Part shown: piece by piece, positions 46,145 to 55,280 of the stretch
How the letters are laid out: every line of letters starts with the position of its first letter
How positions within the stretch are numbered: the first letter of the stretch is position 1
Source of the DNA: Halobacteriales archaeon QH_6_64_20
GTDB taxonomy: Archaea > Halobacteriota > Halobacteria > Halobacteriales > Halococcaceae
NCBI GenBank assembly: GCA_003021235.1
Contig: PXQR01000055.1
Coordinates: 1 to 62,964, forward strand
Length of the DNA stretch: 62,964 bases
Reading direction: 5' to 3'
The notes under the pieces: generated by a model
Told to the model about the DNA's origin: nothing
The model's input: only the letters and a program-made list of their open reading frames with translations
Databases searched by the model: none
Made by a program: the position numbers and the translations under genes

Positions 46145-47886
46145 CCGTCGAGAAAGTCGGCGAGGTCATCGGCGGACCGAGTGTTGAGCACGTGACCCGC
46201 TTCGGCCCAGCCGCGTCGGGCGGTGTGGACGCCGTAGCGAAGGAGCGAGTAGTCCGCCGGCTCGTGGGCATCGGTGTCGATCGCGATCGTAGCCCCGTGT
46301 TCGATCGCGGCTTTGACGGCGCTACCGCGCAGGTCGAGTCGCTGGGGATTGGCGTTTACCTCCAGTGCCGTGTCGTGTGTGGCGGCGGCGTCGGCGACCG
46401 CGTCGATGTCGAGGTCGAGCCCCGGTCGCCGTCCGAGCGCTCTGCCCGTCGGGTGGCCGATGACGTCGACTGCGGGACGTGAAGCGGCTTCGACGATTCG
46501 GTCGGTACCGTCGCCGTCGAGCCCGCTGTGGGGCGAGGCGACCACGAGATCGAGGCCGGTAAGGAGGTCGTCGCCGACCGAGACCTCACCTTCGGAGTCG
46601 ATGTTCGCCTCAACGCCGTGGAGCACCTCGATGCCCGATACGTCCTCGCGGGCGGCGTCGACTTCCTCGGCCTGTTCGCGCAGTTCGTCGTCCGACAGGC
46701 CGCTGGGGCCGGGAACGCCGGGACCGCTCGCGTGATCGGTGCAACAGACGTACTCGTGACCGAACTCCTTTGCGCCCCGGACCATCTCGGCGATCGAGCC
46801 GGTTCCGTCGGACCAGTCGGAGTGAGTGTGTAGGTCCCCGCGGACATCGCTCTCGGCCACGAGGTCGGGCAAGTCCCCCTCGGCCGCAGCGGCGATCTCC
46901 CCGCGGTCCTCGCGGAGTTCGGGCGGAATCGGGGGGAGGTCGACCGCTTCGTAGACGCTTTCGTCGGTCTCGCCCGCGACCCGCTCGCCGACGCGTTGGC
47001 CCGGATCGGGATCGTCAACGTCGGAGACGTCGAAGACGCCGTACTCATTGATCTTCCGGTCGCGGGCGATCGCACGGTTGCGAAGCCCGATATTGTGGTC
47101 GCGACTCCCCGTGAAGTACTGGAGCGCGCTGCCGAACTCAGTAGGCGTAACCACCCGGAGGTCGATTCTAGTCCCGCCGGAGCGAACGCTCGCTTTCGCG
47201 CTTCCGGCTTCGATGACCGAATCGGCCCGCTCCCAGTCAGTGAAGGTTTCGACCACTGGTTCGGCGTCGGCGCTCGCACAGAGCACGTCCAAGTCGCCGA
47301 CCGTCGCGCGCCACCGGCGCAACGAGCCGCCGAGTTCTATTCGCTCGACGTCGCTCACGTCGTCGAGGTACTCTACGAGGTCCTCGCCGAGCGGTCGTAC
47401 CTCGCCGAGGCGCTGTCGCTCTTGAGCCGTCCGCGCGAAGGCGATCCCCGCGGCGATGTTCGCCTCCGTCTTCTCGCCGAACCCCGAAAGCTCGCGGATC
47501 TCGCCGTTTTCACTTGCGCGCTCGAGGTCGTCCAGATCCTCGACGCCGAGTTCGTAGTAGAGGGTTCCGACGGTCTTCGGGCCGACGCCCTCGACGTTCG
47601 TGAGCGCGGCCATGTCGACGGGTAACTCCGCGCGCAGTTCCTCTAACTCCTCGATCGCGCCCGTTTCGACGTACTCGACGATCTTCGCGGCGATGGCGTC
47701 GCCGACGCCTTCGATCTCGCTGACGGCGTTTTCGCCCTCGCTCGCCAAGTTCTCGATCGGTTCGGGATACCCGCGCAGGTTCTCGGCGGCGCGGCGGTAC
47801 GATCGGGGTTTGTACTCGACGTCCTGGGCTTCGAGCAGGGCGGCGAACTCCTTGAACCGGCTCGCGATCTCGGCATTGCGGCTCAC
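46141..47886 (-). CDS. polX: DNA polymerase X family with PHP domain
   Basis: The 581-residue protein has N-terminal HhH motifs (VEGVGPKTVGTLYYEL, LSGFGEKTEANIAAGI), the nucleotidyltransferase signature LGGSLRRWRATVGDLDVLC, and a C-terminal PHP domain (LHTHSDWSDGTGSIAEM, CCTDHASG, GVEANID, IDTDAHEP). The PHP domain gives 3'-5' exonuclease or phosphatase activity. It fills short gaps in base excision or double-strand repair. It overlaps both neighbours by ATGA, a tightly coupled operon. Confidence 0.95.
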   Translation of the reverse strand: MSRNAEIASRFKEFAALLEAQDVEYKPRSYRRAAENLRGYPEPIENLASEGENAVSEIEGVGDAIAAKIVEYVETGAIEELEELRAELPVDMAALTNVEGVGPKTVGTLYYELGVEDLDDLERASENGEIRELSGFGEKTEANIAAGIAFARTAQERQRLGEVRPLGEDLVEYLDDVSDVERIELGGSLRRWRATVGDLDVLCASADAEPVVETFTDWERADSVIEAGSAKASVRSGGTRIDLRVVTPTEFGSALQYFTGSRDHNIGLRNRAIARDRKINEYGVFDVSDVDDPDPGQRVGERVAGETDESVYEAVDLPPIPPELREDRGEIAAAAEGDLPDLVAESDVRGDLHTHSDWSDGTGSIAEMVRGAKEFGHEYVCCTDHASGPGVPGPSGLSDDELREQAEEVDAAREDVSGIEVLHGVEANIDSEGEVSVGDDLLTGLDLVVASPHSGLDGDGTDRIVEAASRPAVDVIGHPTGRALGRRPGLDLDIDAVADAAATHDTALEVNANPQRLDLRGSAVKAAIEHGATIAIDTDAHEPADYSLLRYGVHTARRGWAEAGHVLNTRSADDLADFLDG

Positions 47887-48317
47887 GAGCGATGCCTCCG
47901 GCCGCTATCGCGTCCGAGCGCCTGCTTCAGGAAGTTCATCCAGCGTTTCTGATCGGCGGCTTCCTGGGCTTCGGCCTCGCGGGCGAGATCGGTCGGGCCG
48001 AGGTCGTTGAGCGCGTGGAGCGCCCGATCGATGCCGACGATGCTCGCCGCCAGGGCTTCGCCCTCCTCGACGGTCATTTCGTCGTCTTCGAGACGATCCT
48101 TGCGCTCTAAACGTTCGCGCCGGAGGTTGCGTTTCGCCCGCTCGACGGTCTCGCGTTCGTCGGGGGCGACGCCGTCTTTCTTTCTGGTCTCGAAGGCGAA
48201 CTCCTGGAGGTTCATCTCCCGGCCCTGAACGGAGACGGTGTCGGGGATGCGTGCGCCGACGGTCGCGCCCTCCCGTTCGACCCGTTCGATCAGGCCGTCG
48301 CGCTCGTGTGGTTTCAT
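47883..48317 (-). CDS. DUF5788 protein
   Basis: The 144-residue protein (MKPHERDGLIERVEREGATV) is mainly charged helices, with FAFETRKKDGVAPDERETVE and a C-terminal RWMNFLKQALG. It matches DUF5788, found next to haloarchaeal polX. It is first in the operon and its stop overlaps the polX start. A role in DNA repair follows from position only. Confidence 0.85.
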   Translation of the reverse strand: MKPHERDGLIERVEREGATVGARIPDTVSVQGREMNLQEFAFETRKKDGVAPDERETVERAKRNLRRERLERKDRLEDDEMTVEEGEALAASIVGIDRALHALNDLGPTDLAREAEAQEAADQKRWMNFLKQALGRDSGRRHRS

Positions 48318-48397
48318 ACAATAGAATATGGGGGCGATCGGCTTGCCCCTTGCGGGTCCCGGCTCGTACTCCGATCGGACCGATCGTTGCTCGCCTT

Positions 48398-48888
48398 TCA
48401 GGTGTCACCGTTTCGCACTGTGATGACGATATCGTCGCTTCCGGCGGGTTCGTTGCTGTAGTCCGTGTTTTGCCATCCTCGTACCGTACAGCGGTGCGTA
48501 TCGGGTGGCGTGTCCGCCGGAATACGGACGGGGACTGTGATTTCCACTTCGCTCTGGAGCCAGTCCCACGTCCAGTACGGCGGATAAGACTCCATCACAA
48601 CCCCTGGTTGTGGAGCGATGGTAGCGGAATCGTAGTCAATGAGATAGAGGACTTCTCCGATGTCCTTCCCCGGAGGAGCGGGCTGCGGATCGATGCGAAA
48701 TGAATCATCCGTACGTTCGTCGCCCGCACTGTTATCCGCTGGCTGGTTCCGGGTTCGATACTGACCGCTTCAATGTGGATCGTCGTTTCGCCTTCCACGG
48801 ATATGTTCGTGGTGGTCGTGCCTGCGGTCCCTCCGGTGAGCACCACTGTACTGCTCGCGGCGCTTCTAAGGAGGGAGCGGCGGTTCAT
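48398..48888 (-). pseudogene. Tat-type exported protein, frameshifted
   Basis: From the ATG at 48888 the frame gives MNRRSLLRSAASSTVVLTGG, a twin-arginine-like signal, and a beta-rich domain to about IHIEAVSIEPGTSQRITVRA. From ~48700 the proper continuation is in another frame: RTDDSFRIDPQPAPPGKDIG, LIDYDSATIAPQPGVVMESY, up to the end at 48398 (RNGDT). That frame has no start of its own. One indel near 48700 would restore a ~163-residue exported protein. Function unknown. Confidence 0.65.
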
Positions 48889-48929
48889 CCGAACGGATTC
48901 GTTGGGGCGGCAAGTGTCTTGTGCGGACA

Positions 48930-49100
48930 CCAACTCGCGAGCCGACGACCGCCGACCAACCGGCGGGGTGGGACTGAAAGGGGCTGGCGGTCTGGGCGAA
49001 CCCCGGCGAAGCAAGCACGCGAGCGAACTCCGGAGGAGTGAGCGAGCGCGCACAGCGAGCCGCGGGAGTCCAGACTGCCAGGGGCTTTCGAAATCGTGTC
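48930..49100. repeat. Partial dispersed repeat D
   Basis: On the reverse strand it carries GGGCTTCGCC-type text and AGCCCCTTTCAGTCCCACC, as in elements B and E, and TTTCGAAAGCCCC at its other end. GCGAACTCCGGAGGAGTGAGC at 49023 is a hairpin. The GGCAGTGTT ends are not present. 48889-49199 contains no gene. Confidence 0.6.
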
Positions 49101-49199
49101 TCAGTGTCGGCTCTCGAATTCTCGATCTCCGTTATTGCGAACACACGGTTAACAAACCGAACCCCAATCCCTTTCAGCGGCGATTGTCTACCGTGAATA

Positions 49200-50114
49200 A
49201 TGGCGCGGTGTGCCCTCTGCGGGAGAGACGAGAACATGCCGTACACCTGTCAGCGGTGTGGCAACACCTACTGCGGGGAACACCGCTTGCCCGAAAACCA
49301 CGATTGCATCGGATTAGAAGAGTGGGACGATCCCGACGGGGTGTTCGACAGCGGGTTCGACGACAGCGTCGACAACCCGGGTCGCACGGACGACACCTCG
49401 ACGTTCGACCGACTGAAACCGAACACGAGCACCGGCGGCCCGCTGGGGTACTTCCGCGGGAACATGACCTACGTCTTCCTCGGAGTCATGTTCCTGACGT
49501 TCGCCGCGGAGTTCCTCGTACTCTTCACTGTCGGCCGCGAGGCGTTCGTCGCGCTCTTTACGCTCTCGTCGGCCAACCCGTTTTATATCTGGACGTGGAT
49601 CACGTCGATCTTCGCCCACAGCGTCGCCAACCCGCTACATATCTTCTTCAACGCCATCGTGATCTACTTCTTCGGCCCGCTCGTCGAACGGCGGGCCGGG
49701 TCAAAGGCCTTCGCCGCGCTCTTTCTCGTCAGCGGGGTGATCGCCGGCCTCTCGCAGATCGGCGTCTCGCTCGCGCTGGGTGGTGTCAGCGCCGTGCTCG
49801 GCGCGAGCGGCGCGGCGCTTGCGATCCTCGGTGTGCTCACCGTTCTCAACCCCGGCCTGCGGGTCTATCTGTACTTCCTGATCCCGGTCCCGATATGGCT
49901 CCTCACTATTGGCATCGCGGGCTTTTCGGTCTTCGCGATCGGCACCGGCGGTACTGGCGCGGGCGGCGTCGCACAGATCGCCCACCTCGCCGGCCTGGTG
50001 ATCGGGCTCGCATACGGCGAACGGCTCCGACGCACCGGAACCCAGGCACCCGAACAGCTCCAGTTCGGCGGCGGCCGCGGCGGGATGGGCGGTCCCGGCC
50101 GCGGTCGGTTCTGA
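49200..50114 (+). CDS. Rhomboid intramembrane protease with AN1-like zinc finger
   Basis: The 304-residue protein begins with a zinc finger (MARCALCGRDENMPYTCQRC, YCGEHRLPENHDC). About seven membrane segments follow, with the rhomboid catalytic Ser in AVLGASGAALAIL and the His in QIAHLAGLVIGLAYG; HSVANPLHIFFNAIV carries the oxyanion/His-Asn loop. It cleaves membrane proteins inside the bilayer. The C-terminus is Gly-rich. Confidence 0.94.
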   Translation: MARCALCGRDENMPYTCQRCGNTYCGEHRLPENHDCIGLEEWDDPDGVFDSGFDDSVDNPGRTDDTSTFDRLKPNTSTGGPLGYFRGNMTYVFLGVMFLTFAAEFLVLFTVGREAFVALFTLSSANPFYIWTWITSIFAHSVANPLHIFFNAIVIYFFGPLVERRAGSKAFAALFLVSGVIAGLSQIGVSLALGGVSAVLGASGAALAILGVLTVLNPGLRVYLYFLIPVPIWLLTIGIAGFSVFAIGTGGTGAGGVAQIAHLAGLVIGLAYGERLRRTGTQAPEQLQFGGGRGGMGGPGRGRF

Positions 50115-50145
50115 CCACCGAGCGCGAACGTGATCGTCGATTACG

Positions 50146-50991
50146 ATGGAACCGAAACACCCCGAATTCGTCCCCGATCCGACCGATTCGCGCGAGCGCA
50201 TGGAGGAGCTTCAGCGCGAGATCGCGGAGCAGGCGATCTTCGTCGACGACCTCGAATTCGATCCTCGAAGCGTCTCGCTCCGCGCGGACGAATCCCTCTT
50301 CGGAGGAGACATCGATAGGGGCAGCGAAGCCGGAGAGGTCGGAAAAGCCGACGAATCCGGGCGATCCAGTGAGCCCGACGCAGAGGATCGGCCGCTCGTC
50401 GCGGGCGTCGATCAGGCTTTCCTCGACGACCGGGCGGTGAGCGCGATCGTCTGTATGCGGGGCGACGAAGTCGTCGAACGCGCTCATGCGGTGACGCCGC
50501 TTTCGTTTCCCTACGTTCCCGGATTGCTCTCCTTTCGGGAGGGCGGACCGATCCTCGCGGCGTTCGCCGAACTGGAGCGGGCACCTGACCTCGTCCTGTT
50601 CGACGGGAGCGGGCGCATCCACTTCCGGGAGGCCGGCCTCGCGACACACATGGGGCTCGCGCTCGACGTCCCGGCGATCGGCGTGGCAAAGAGCCTGCTG
50701 TGTGGCATAGCCGCCGAAGACCTCGACGACCGCGAGGAATGTGCGAACATCGCTATCGAAGCCAACGACGAAGTATCGGCTCCGTCGGGGACCGTGATCG
50801 GCTACGCCGTCCAGACCAAGCAGTTCGCCGGGAGTCGCTACGTCAATCCGGTCTATACGAGTCCCGGTCACCGCCTGAGCGCCGAGACGGCCACCGATCT
50901 CGTGCTCGCGCTGTGTGCGGGGTACAAGCTCCCCGAACCGACCCGCCGAGCGGACGCGTACGCCGACGAGGTGAAAGGGCAGGTCGAGTGA
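50146..50991 (+). CDS. nfi: Endonuclease V
   Basis: The 281-residue protein has the metal Asp in VAGVDQAFLDD, the YVPGLLSFREGGP motif, and the second Asp and DNA-binding loop in LFDGSGRIHFREAGLATHMG. It nicks DNA next to deaminated adenine (inosine). A ~30-residue acidic insertion (GGDIDRGSEAGEVGK...) lies in the N-terminal half. The gene starts 32 bases after the rhomboid gene. Confidence 0.93.
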   Translation: MEPKHPEFVPDPTDSRERMEELQREIAEQAIFVDDLEFDPRSVSLRADESLFGGDIDRGSEAGEVGKADESGRSSEPDAEDRPLVAGVDQAFLDDRAVSAIVCMRGDEVVERAHAVTPLSFPYVPGLLSFREGGPILAAFAELERAPDLVLFDGSGRIHFREAGLATHMGLALDVPAIGVAKSLLCGIAAEDLDDREECANIAIEANDEVSAPSGTVIGYAVQTKQFAGSRYVNPVYTSPGHRLSAETATDLVLALCAGYKLPEPTRRADAYADEVKGQVE

Positions 50992-51118
50992 CCCTCCCTA
51001 TGGCCTGACCGCGGCCTCCCTGCGTATCCGCTTCAGTGATGACCTGCAGTATCCGGTTTCAGCATGGTCCCCGCGATCGCGCGACCTAGCGCCGGCGTCG
51101 TCGCTCAGCGGGATCGAC

Positions 51119-51397
51119 CTACCGGTCGTTCGATGGCCTCTTGCTCGTATTCTCGCGGCGCGAAGCCAATCGGGCACCGACGTAGAAGACACCCAGGACG
51201 AGTCCGGTAACCGTCATCCCGTACAGTGCCATCCCGACCGGCGTCGGCCGGAAGACCGTCACGCCGAACACCGCCACCGATTCGAGTGCCTGCGGGCCAA
51301 TGGCCCCGATGAAGTAGCCGAAACCGCCGGCGAGCAACACGGCGCCGACGAACACGACGCGCTCGCTTTCCTCGCTCGTCCCGGGTGCTTCGCTCAT
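51119..51397 (-). CDS. Small membrane protein, third gene of the CPBP operon
   Basis: The 92-residue protein has two hydrophobic segments (~15-35 and ~55-77), with VGAVLLAGGFGYFIGAIG. Its ATG overlaps the previous stop (ATGA). I do not recognise the family with certainty. Confidence 0.7.
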   Translation of the reverse strand: MSEAPGTSEESERVVFVGAVLLAGGFGYFIGAIGPQALESVAVFGVTVFRPTPVGMALYGMTVTGLVLGVFYVGARLASRRENTSKRPSNDR

Positions 51398-51987
51398 CGC
51401 TCGGATCGTTCGGATCGCTCGGATCGCTCGGAGCGTCCGGAGCGCCCCGAGTGCGTCGAAATCGTTCGCTCGTCGTCGGGCGAGTCGTCGGTCGCCGCGA
51501 GGGTCGTCCGATTTCTTCGTGTCGTATCCGCGGCGGTGGCGTCGGGTTCCGCTCGCTCCGAGTGTACGCCCGCATCGGCGACGAGGAGCACGGCGACGAC
51601 GACCGGCGCGAGAAAGGAGATCGCCAAGCCGAGCGCGAGTGCCGCCGTTCCCGACGGAAGCGAGGAGATCTCAGTACCGGGTCCCGACACGAACGCGAGA
51701 ACCGGAGCGGCCGCCAGCGCCGACACCGAAATCGAAGTCGGGGTCGGTTTCGAGGAAGGTTCCGGTTCCGGTTCCGATCCCGGCCTCGGTTTCGGCTCCG
51801 ATCTCGATGCCGATACCCGCTCCGTGCCCGTCGGAACTGCCTCGATGTGCTTGGGTTCTCGGCTCGGCCGTCGGCGCGTTCGAGTTTCGGAACTAGCGTT
51901 CGGTCGGGTGCCGAGGGCGACGTCGGAACGGTCCGAGGCAAAAGCAGCGGTTCCCGATCGAGCACGGAGAAGCGAAGCGGCGATCAC
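51394..51987 (-). CDS. Membrane protein with disordered ends and SER repeats
   Basis: The 197-residue frame has a Pro/Glu/Ser-rich N-terminus (PKPRPGSEPEPEPSSKP). Two hydrophobic segments lie near ~88-100 and ~118-137. The tail ends in repeated Ser-Glu-Arg, encoded by a 9-bp tandem repeat (51399-51452). The GTG start at 51987 overlaps the CPBP stop (GTGA) and its stop overlaps the next ATG. Such overlaps on both sides support a real gene despite the low complexity. Confidence 0.62.
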   Translation of the reverse strand: MIAASLLRARSGTAAFASDRSDVALGTRPNASSETRTRRRPSREPKHIEAVPTGTERVSASRSEPKPRPGSEPEPEPSSKPTPTSISVSALAAAPVLAFVSGPGTEISSLPSGTAALALGLAISFLAPVVVAVLLVADAGVHSERAEPDATAADTTRRNRTTLAATDDSPDDERTISTHSGRSGRSERSERSERSER

Positions 51988-52736
51988 AGGCCGCCGGTCG
52001 CGGCGAGATAGGCCGCGCCGAACTGGATGGCGTTGTACGCGCCGTGGATCAGCGCTGGGACGACCAGGTTGTCGGTGAGTTCGTACACCGCCCCTAAGAC
52101 GAGCGCGAGCACGAAGACGATCCCGAGGTACGCGAACTTGCCCGACCCGGCGAGCGAGGTGTAATGCACGACGGCGAAGATCGCGCTGGCGAGCACGATC
52201 GCCCGCGTGGGGTGAAACGCCTCGGCGAGAGTGCCCTGGACGAGGCCTCGAAAGAGCAGTTCCTCGCCCGGGCCGACGAGCAGGAAGGACAGCGGAACCA
52301 ACAGGAGGAACACGGTAGGATCCTGGTTGCCGAGTTCGACTACCTGGTTCCGTGCGGATTGGATGCCGAGCGTCGAGAGGACGGCGGTAGCGAGCGCGAG
52401 CAGTCCGAGCAGGGCAACGAAGCCGCCGACGACCCAGCCGACGTCGCGTAGCGTCGGCACACGAGCACGGAGAAAGGATAGGCCGCGCCCGCGATAGCGC
52501 AGGTAAAGCAGTGCCGCACCGCCGAAGCCGACCCCCTGGAGCATGACGGTGCTGATGAGGATCTGGAGCGACGGATCGGAGAGCAGCGAGAGGCCGAACA
52601 GCCCGAGGACCAACGCGACCGCCAGTACCAGCAGGTTCCCGAGGACGAACGCGCCGAGCGCGACGCCGAGGGCGACGAGGAAGACACGAAGACTGCTTCG
52701 AGCGCTACGATCGGCGGCGGAGGTGTCGGTAGCCAT
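51984..52736 (-). CDS. CPBP (Abi) family intramembrane metalloprotease
   Basis: The 250-residue protein has about seven membrane segments. The motifs GPGEELLFRGLVQG (EExxxR), FAVVHYTSL and HGAYNAIQF are the CPBP catalytic set. The family includes Rce1-type prenyl-protein proteases and bacteriocin self-immunity proteins; the substrate is unknown. It heads a three-gene overlapping operon. Confidence 0.9.
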   Translation of the reverse strand: MATDTSAADRSARSSLRVFLVALGVALGAFVLGNLLVLAVALVLGLFGLSLLSDPSLQILISTVMLQGVGFGGAALLYLRYRGRGLSFLRARVPTLRDVGWVVGGFVALLGLLALATAVLSTLGIQSARNQVVELGNQDPTVFLLLVPLSFLLVGPGEELLFRGLVQGTLAEAFHPTRAIVLASAIFAVVHYTSLAGSGKFAYLGIVFVLALVLGAVYELTDNLVVPALIHGAYNAIQFGAAYLAATGGL

Positions 52737-52867
52737 GGCTGAAGTACTAGTGGTTGTGCCTCCGACCGTTTATCGGCTCCGGCGCGAGCCGGGAACGCGT
52801 CGCCGTCGATCCGGGAGGCGAAGCGAGCGGGACGTCGGCTCGTCGAGGGGCGACTCGCGACCCGGCC

Positions 52868-52874
52868 TATTTAA
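52868..52874 (+). promoter_or_regulatory. TATA box of the SDR gene
   Basis: TATTTAA is centred 29 bases before the ATG at 52900 and excludes the far upstream start of the open frame. Confidence 0.6.
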
Positions 52875-52899
52875 CTACGGTGGGGGCGAGTTCAACGAC

Positions 52900-53736
52900 A
52901 TGTCCGCGACAGGATCGAAGACGGTTCTCATCACCGGGTGTTCGTCGGGTATCGGCCGGGCGAGCGCGCGGGCCTTTCTCGAGGACGAATGGCGAGTGTA
53001 CGCGACCGCCCGCGACGAGGGCGATCTCGATCGACTGGTCGATGCGGGCTGTGAGACGGCCGCACTCGACGTCACCGACGACGAGGACGTGCGGGATGTC
53101 GTCGAGCGGGTCGCCGAGGAGTCGGGTCGGCTCGACTGTCTCGTCAACAATGCCGGATACAGCCAGCCCGGCCCCATCGAGGACGTTCCCACCGAACGGG
53201 TCCACGAGCAGTTCGACGTGAACGTCTACGGTCCCCACCGGCTTACTCGTGCTGTGCTCCCGCACATGCGCGATCGCGGGCGCGGGCGGATCATCAACGT
53301 CTCCAGTTCCGCCGGTCGGGTCGCGACCCCCGGAATGGGCGTCTACAGCGGCTCGAAGTTCGCGCTCGAAGGGATGAGCGACGCACTGCGTCCCGAAGTC
53401 AAGGAGTACGGGATCGACATCGTGTTGATCGAACCCGGGCCGGTGGACTCGGCGTTCGACGAGCGCGCCGCCAGGGAACTCGACGGGCTCGAACCTTCCG
53501 GCGCGTACGACAGCTACTACGAACTGTATCGGGACACCCGGTCGCTCGGCCCCGGAAGCCCGGTGGCCGTCTCGCCCCGGGTAGTGGCCGACTCGATACT
53601 CACGGCGGCGAACGTCCCCGGGCCGGCGCCACGATACCAGGTCGGGACGATCGCGCGGGCGAGCGAACTCGGCCGCTTCGTGCCCGATCGGATGCGTGAT
53701 AAGGCCTACGAGGTCGGCTCGAACATGCTACGCTGA
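52900..53736 (+). CDS. Short-chain dehydrogenase/reductase
   Basis: The 278-residue protein has the cofactor motif VLITGCSSGIGRASA, NNAGYSQPG, the catalytic Ser/Tyr-Lys in NVSSSAGRVATPGMGVYSGSK, and LIEPGPVDSAF. The N-terminal GCSSGIG and arginine after strand 2 suggest NADP. It oxidises or reduces an unknown alcohol/ketone. The start follows the TATA box at 52868. Confidence 0.94.
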   Translation: MSATGSKTVLITGCSSGIGRASARAFLEDEWRVYATARDEGDLDRLVDAGCETAALDVTDDEDVRDVVERVAEESGRLDCLVNNAGYSQPGPIEDVPTERVHEQFDVNVYGPHRLTRAVLPHMRDRGRGRIINVSSSAGRVATPGMGVYSGSKFALEGMSDALRPEVKEYGIDIVLIEPGPVDSAFDERAARELDGLEPSGAYDSYYELYRDTRSLGPGSPVAVSPRVVADSILTAANVPGPAPRYQVGTIARASELGRFVPDRMRDKAYEVGSNMLR

Positions 53737-53809
53737 GACGCGCGAAACACGGGGAGACGCGGGGAGACGCGAAACGCAGGGAAAGAAGTGAGCGAGGATA
53801 GTAGACGAA

Positions 53810-55231
53810 ATGGAGATCGAAGACCGCGACCGACTCGCACGCACGCCGGCCCGCGAGACGGCACTGACCTGTATCGAGGCGGCTATCGAGGCCGCCCACC
53901 CGAAGCGAGTCCTTCGAGAGGGGGTGACGCTCGACGGCGAGACGTTGAGCGTAGGCGGGGACACATACGATCTCGAAGGGTTCGAGAGCGTACTCGTCGT
54001 CGGTGGCGGGAAAGCTGCCGAAGGCATCGCAGGAGTTCTGAACGAGTTGCTGGGAGAACGCGTGTCGGGAGCCGTCGTCGTGCCCGGCGGCGCGAACGAC
54101 GACGCCGATATCGAGCGCGGCGGCGAGAGCAGAAACGAGACGGCCGGAACAACCAGGGCGGGTGAAGCAGGACGAATCGCGGTCCTCGCGGGCGATCACC
54201 CGGTGCCCTCCGAGCGAAGCGTAGCGAGTACCGAGCGCGTGCTCGAACTCGCCGAGGCGGCCGACGAACGGACGCTCGTGCTCGCGGTCGTGACCGGCGG
54301 CGCGAGCGCGTTGCTGGCGGCACCGGCCGAGGGGATCTCGCTCGCGGACTTGCAGGCCGTAACCGAGGACCTGCTCGCGAGCGGCGCGACGATCGACGAG
54401 ATCAACGCCGTCCGCAAACACTGTTCGGCGATCAAGGGCGGCCTGCTCGCCCGGCGGGCGGCCCCGGCGACCGTGATGGGATTGCTATTCAGCGACGTCG
54501 TCGGTGATCCTCATGGAACGATCGGGAGCGGGCCGACCGCCCCGGACGGGACGACGTTCACCGACGCGATGGGAGTATGCGATCGCTACGGGATCGACGC
54601 GCCGGCCGTTCGCGACCGACTAGAGAGGGGGGTCGACGGCGAAATCGAGGAGACGCCGGGGCCTGGTGTAGGGGAGTTCGAGCGGGTGTCGAACCGGGTG
54701 CTCGCGAACGCTCATACCGCGCTCGACGCTGCCGGAGCCGCGGCCGACGATCGAGGCTATCGAACACGACTCCTTGCCTCGACGCTCCGCGGTGAAGCCC
54801 GCGAACTGGGAAAAGCCCACGCCGCCGTCGCCGAGGAGTGTCTCGCAACCGGCGAGCCGGCCTCGCCGCCCGCGGTCGTCCTGTCGGGCGGCGAGGCGAC
54901 AGTGACGGTCGACGGCGACGGGGAAGGCGGGCCGAACCTCGAATGTGCGCTGAGTGCGGCCATCGAGTTCGTGGGGAACGGAGAGGTCGACGATCGTGTC
55001 GCGCTCTGTAGCGTCGACACCGACGGGCACGACGGGGCGACCGACGCCGCCGGTGCGCTAGTGGACGGCGAAACGCTCCCGCCCGAAAATCGCGAGGAGG
55101 CCCGGGACGCACTGAGCGAGAACGACGCGCTACCCGTTCTCGACGCTCACGACGCGCTCGTGACGACCGGCGAGACGGGCACGAACGTCAACGACCTGCG
55201 CGTGCTCGTGATCGAAGGCGTCGAGCGATAG
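53810..55231 (+). CDS. Glycerate 2-kinase (MOFRL family)
   Basis: The 473-residue protein has the DUF4147 part (VLVVGGGKAAEGIAGVLNEL, VTGGASALLAAPAEGISLAD, INAVRKHCSAIKGG) and the C-terminal MOFRL domain (ALCSVDTDGHDGATDAAGA, TGETGTNVNDLRVLVI). It phosphorylates glycerate at C2 in sugar degradation. A small polar insertion (~100-120) interrupts the first domain. Length is about normal. Confidence 0.93.
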   Translation: MEIEDRDRLARTPARETALTCIEAAIEAAHPKRVLREGVTLDGETLSVGGDTYDLEGFESVLVVGGGKAAEGIAGVLNELLGERVSGAVVVPGGANDDADIERGGESRNETAGTTRAGEAGRIAVLAGDHPVPSERSVASTERVLELAEAADERTLVLAVVTGGASALLAAPAEGISLADLQAVTEDLLASGATIDEINAVRKHCSAIKGGLLARRAAPATVMGLLFSDVVGDPHGTIGSGPTAPDGTTFTDAMGVCDRYGIDAPAVRDRLERGVDGEIEETPGPGVGEFERVSNRVLANAHTALDAAGAAADDRGYRTRLLASTLRGEARELGKAHAAVAEECLATGEPASPPAVVLSGGEATVTVDGDGEGGPNLECALSAAIEFVGNGEVDDRVALCSVDTDGHDGATDAAGALVDGETLPPENREEARDALSENDALPVLDAHDALVTTGETGTNVNDLRVLVIEGVER

Positions 55232-55280
55232 GTGTGGTCGCAGGGTTTTCCTATCGAGCGCGAGTGACGCCGAGTGGACC

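Noticed and set aside
48960..48985. Possible CRISPR repeat, because GTGGGACTGAAAGG recalls the end of haloarchaeal CRISPR repeats
   Set aside because: Copies are single and far apart, spacers are absent, and the match is short. The sequence belongs to the dispersed repeat family.
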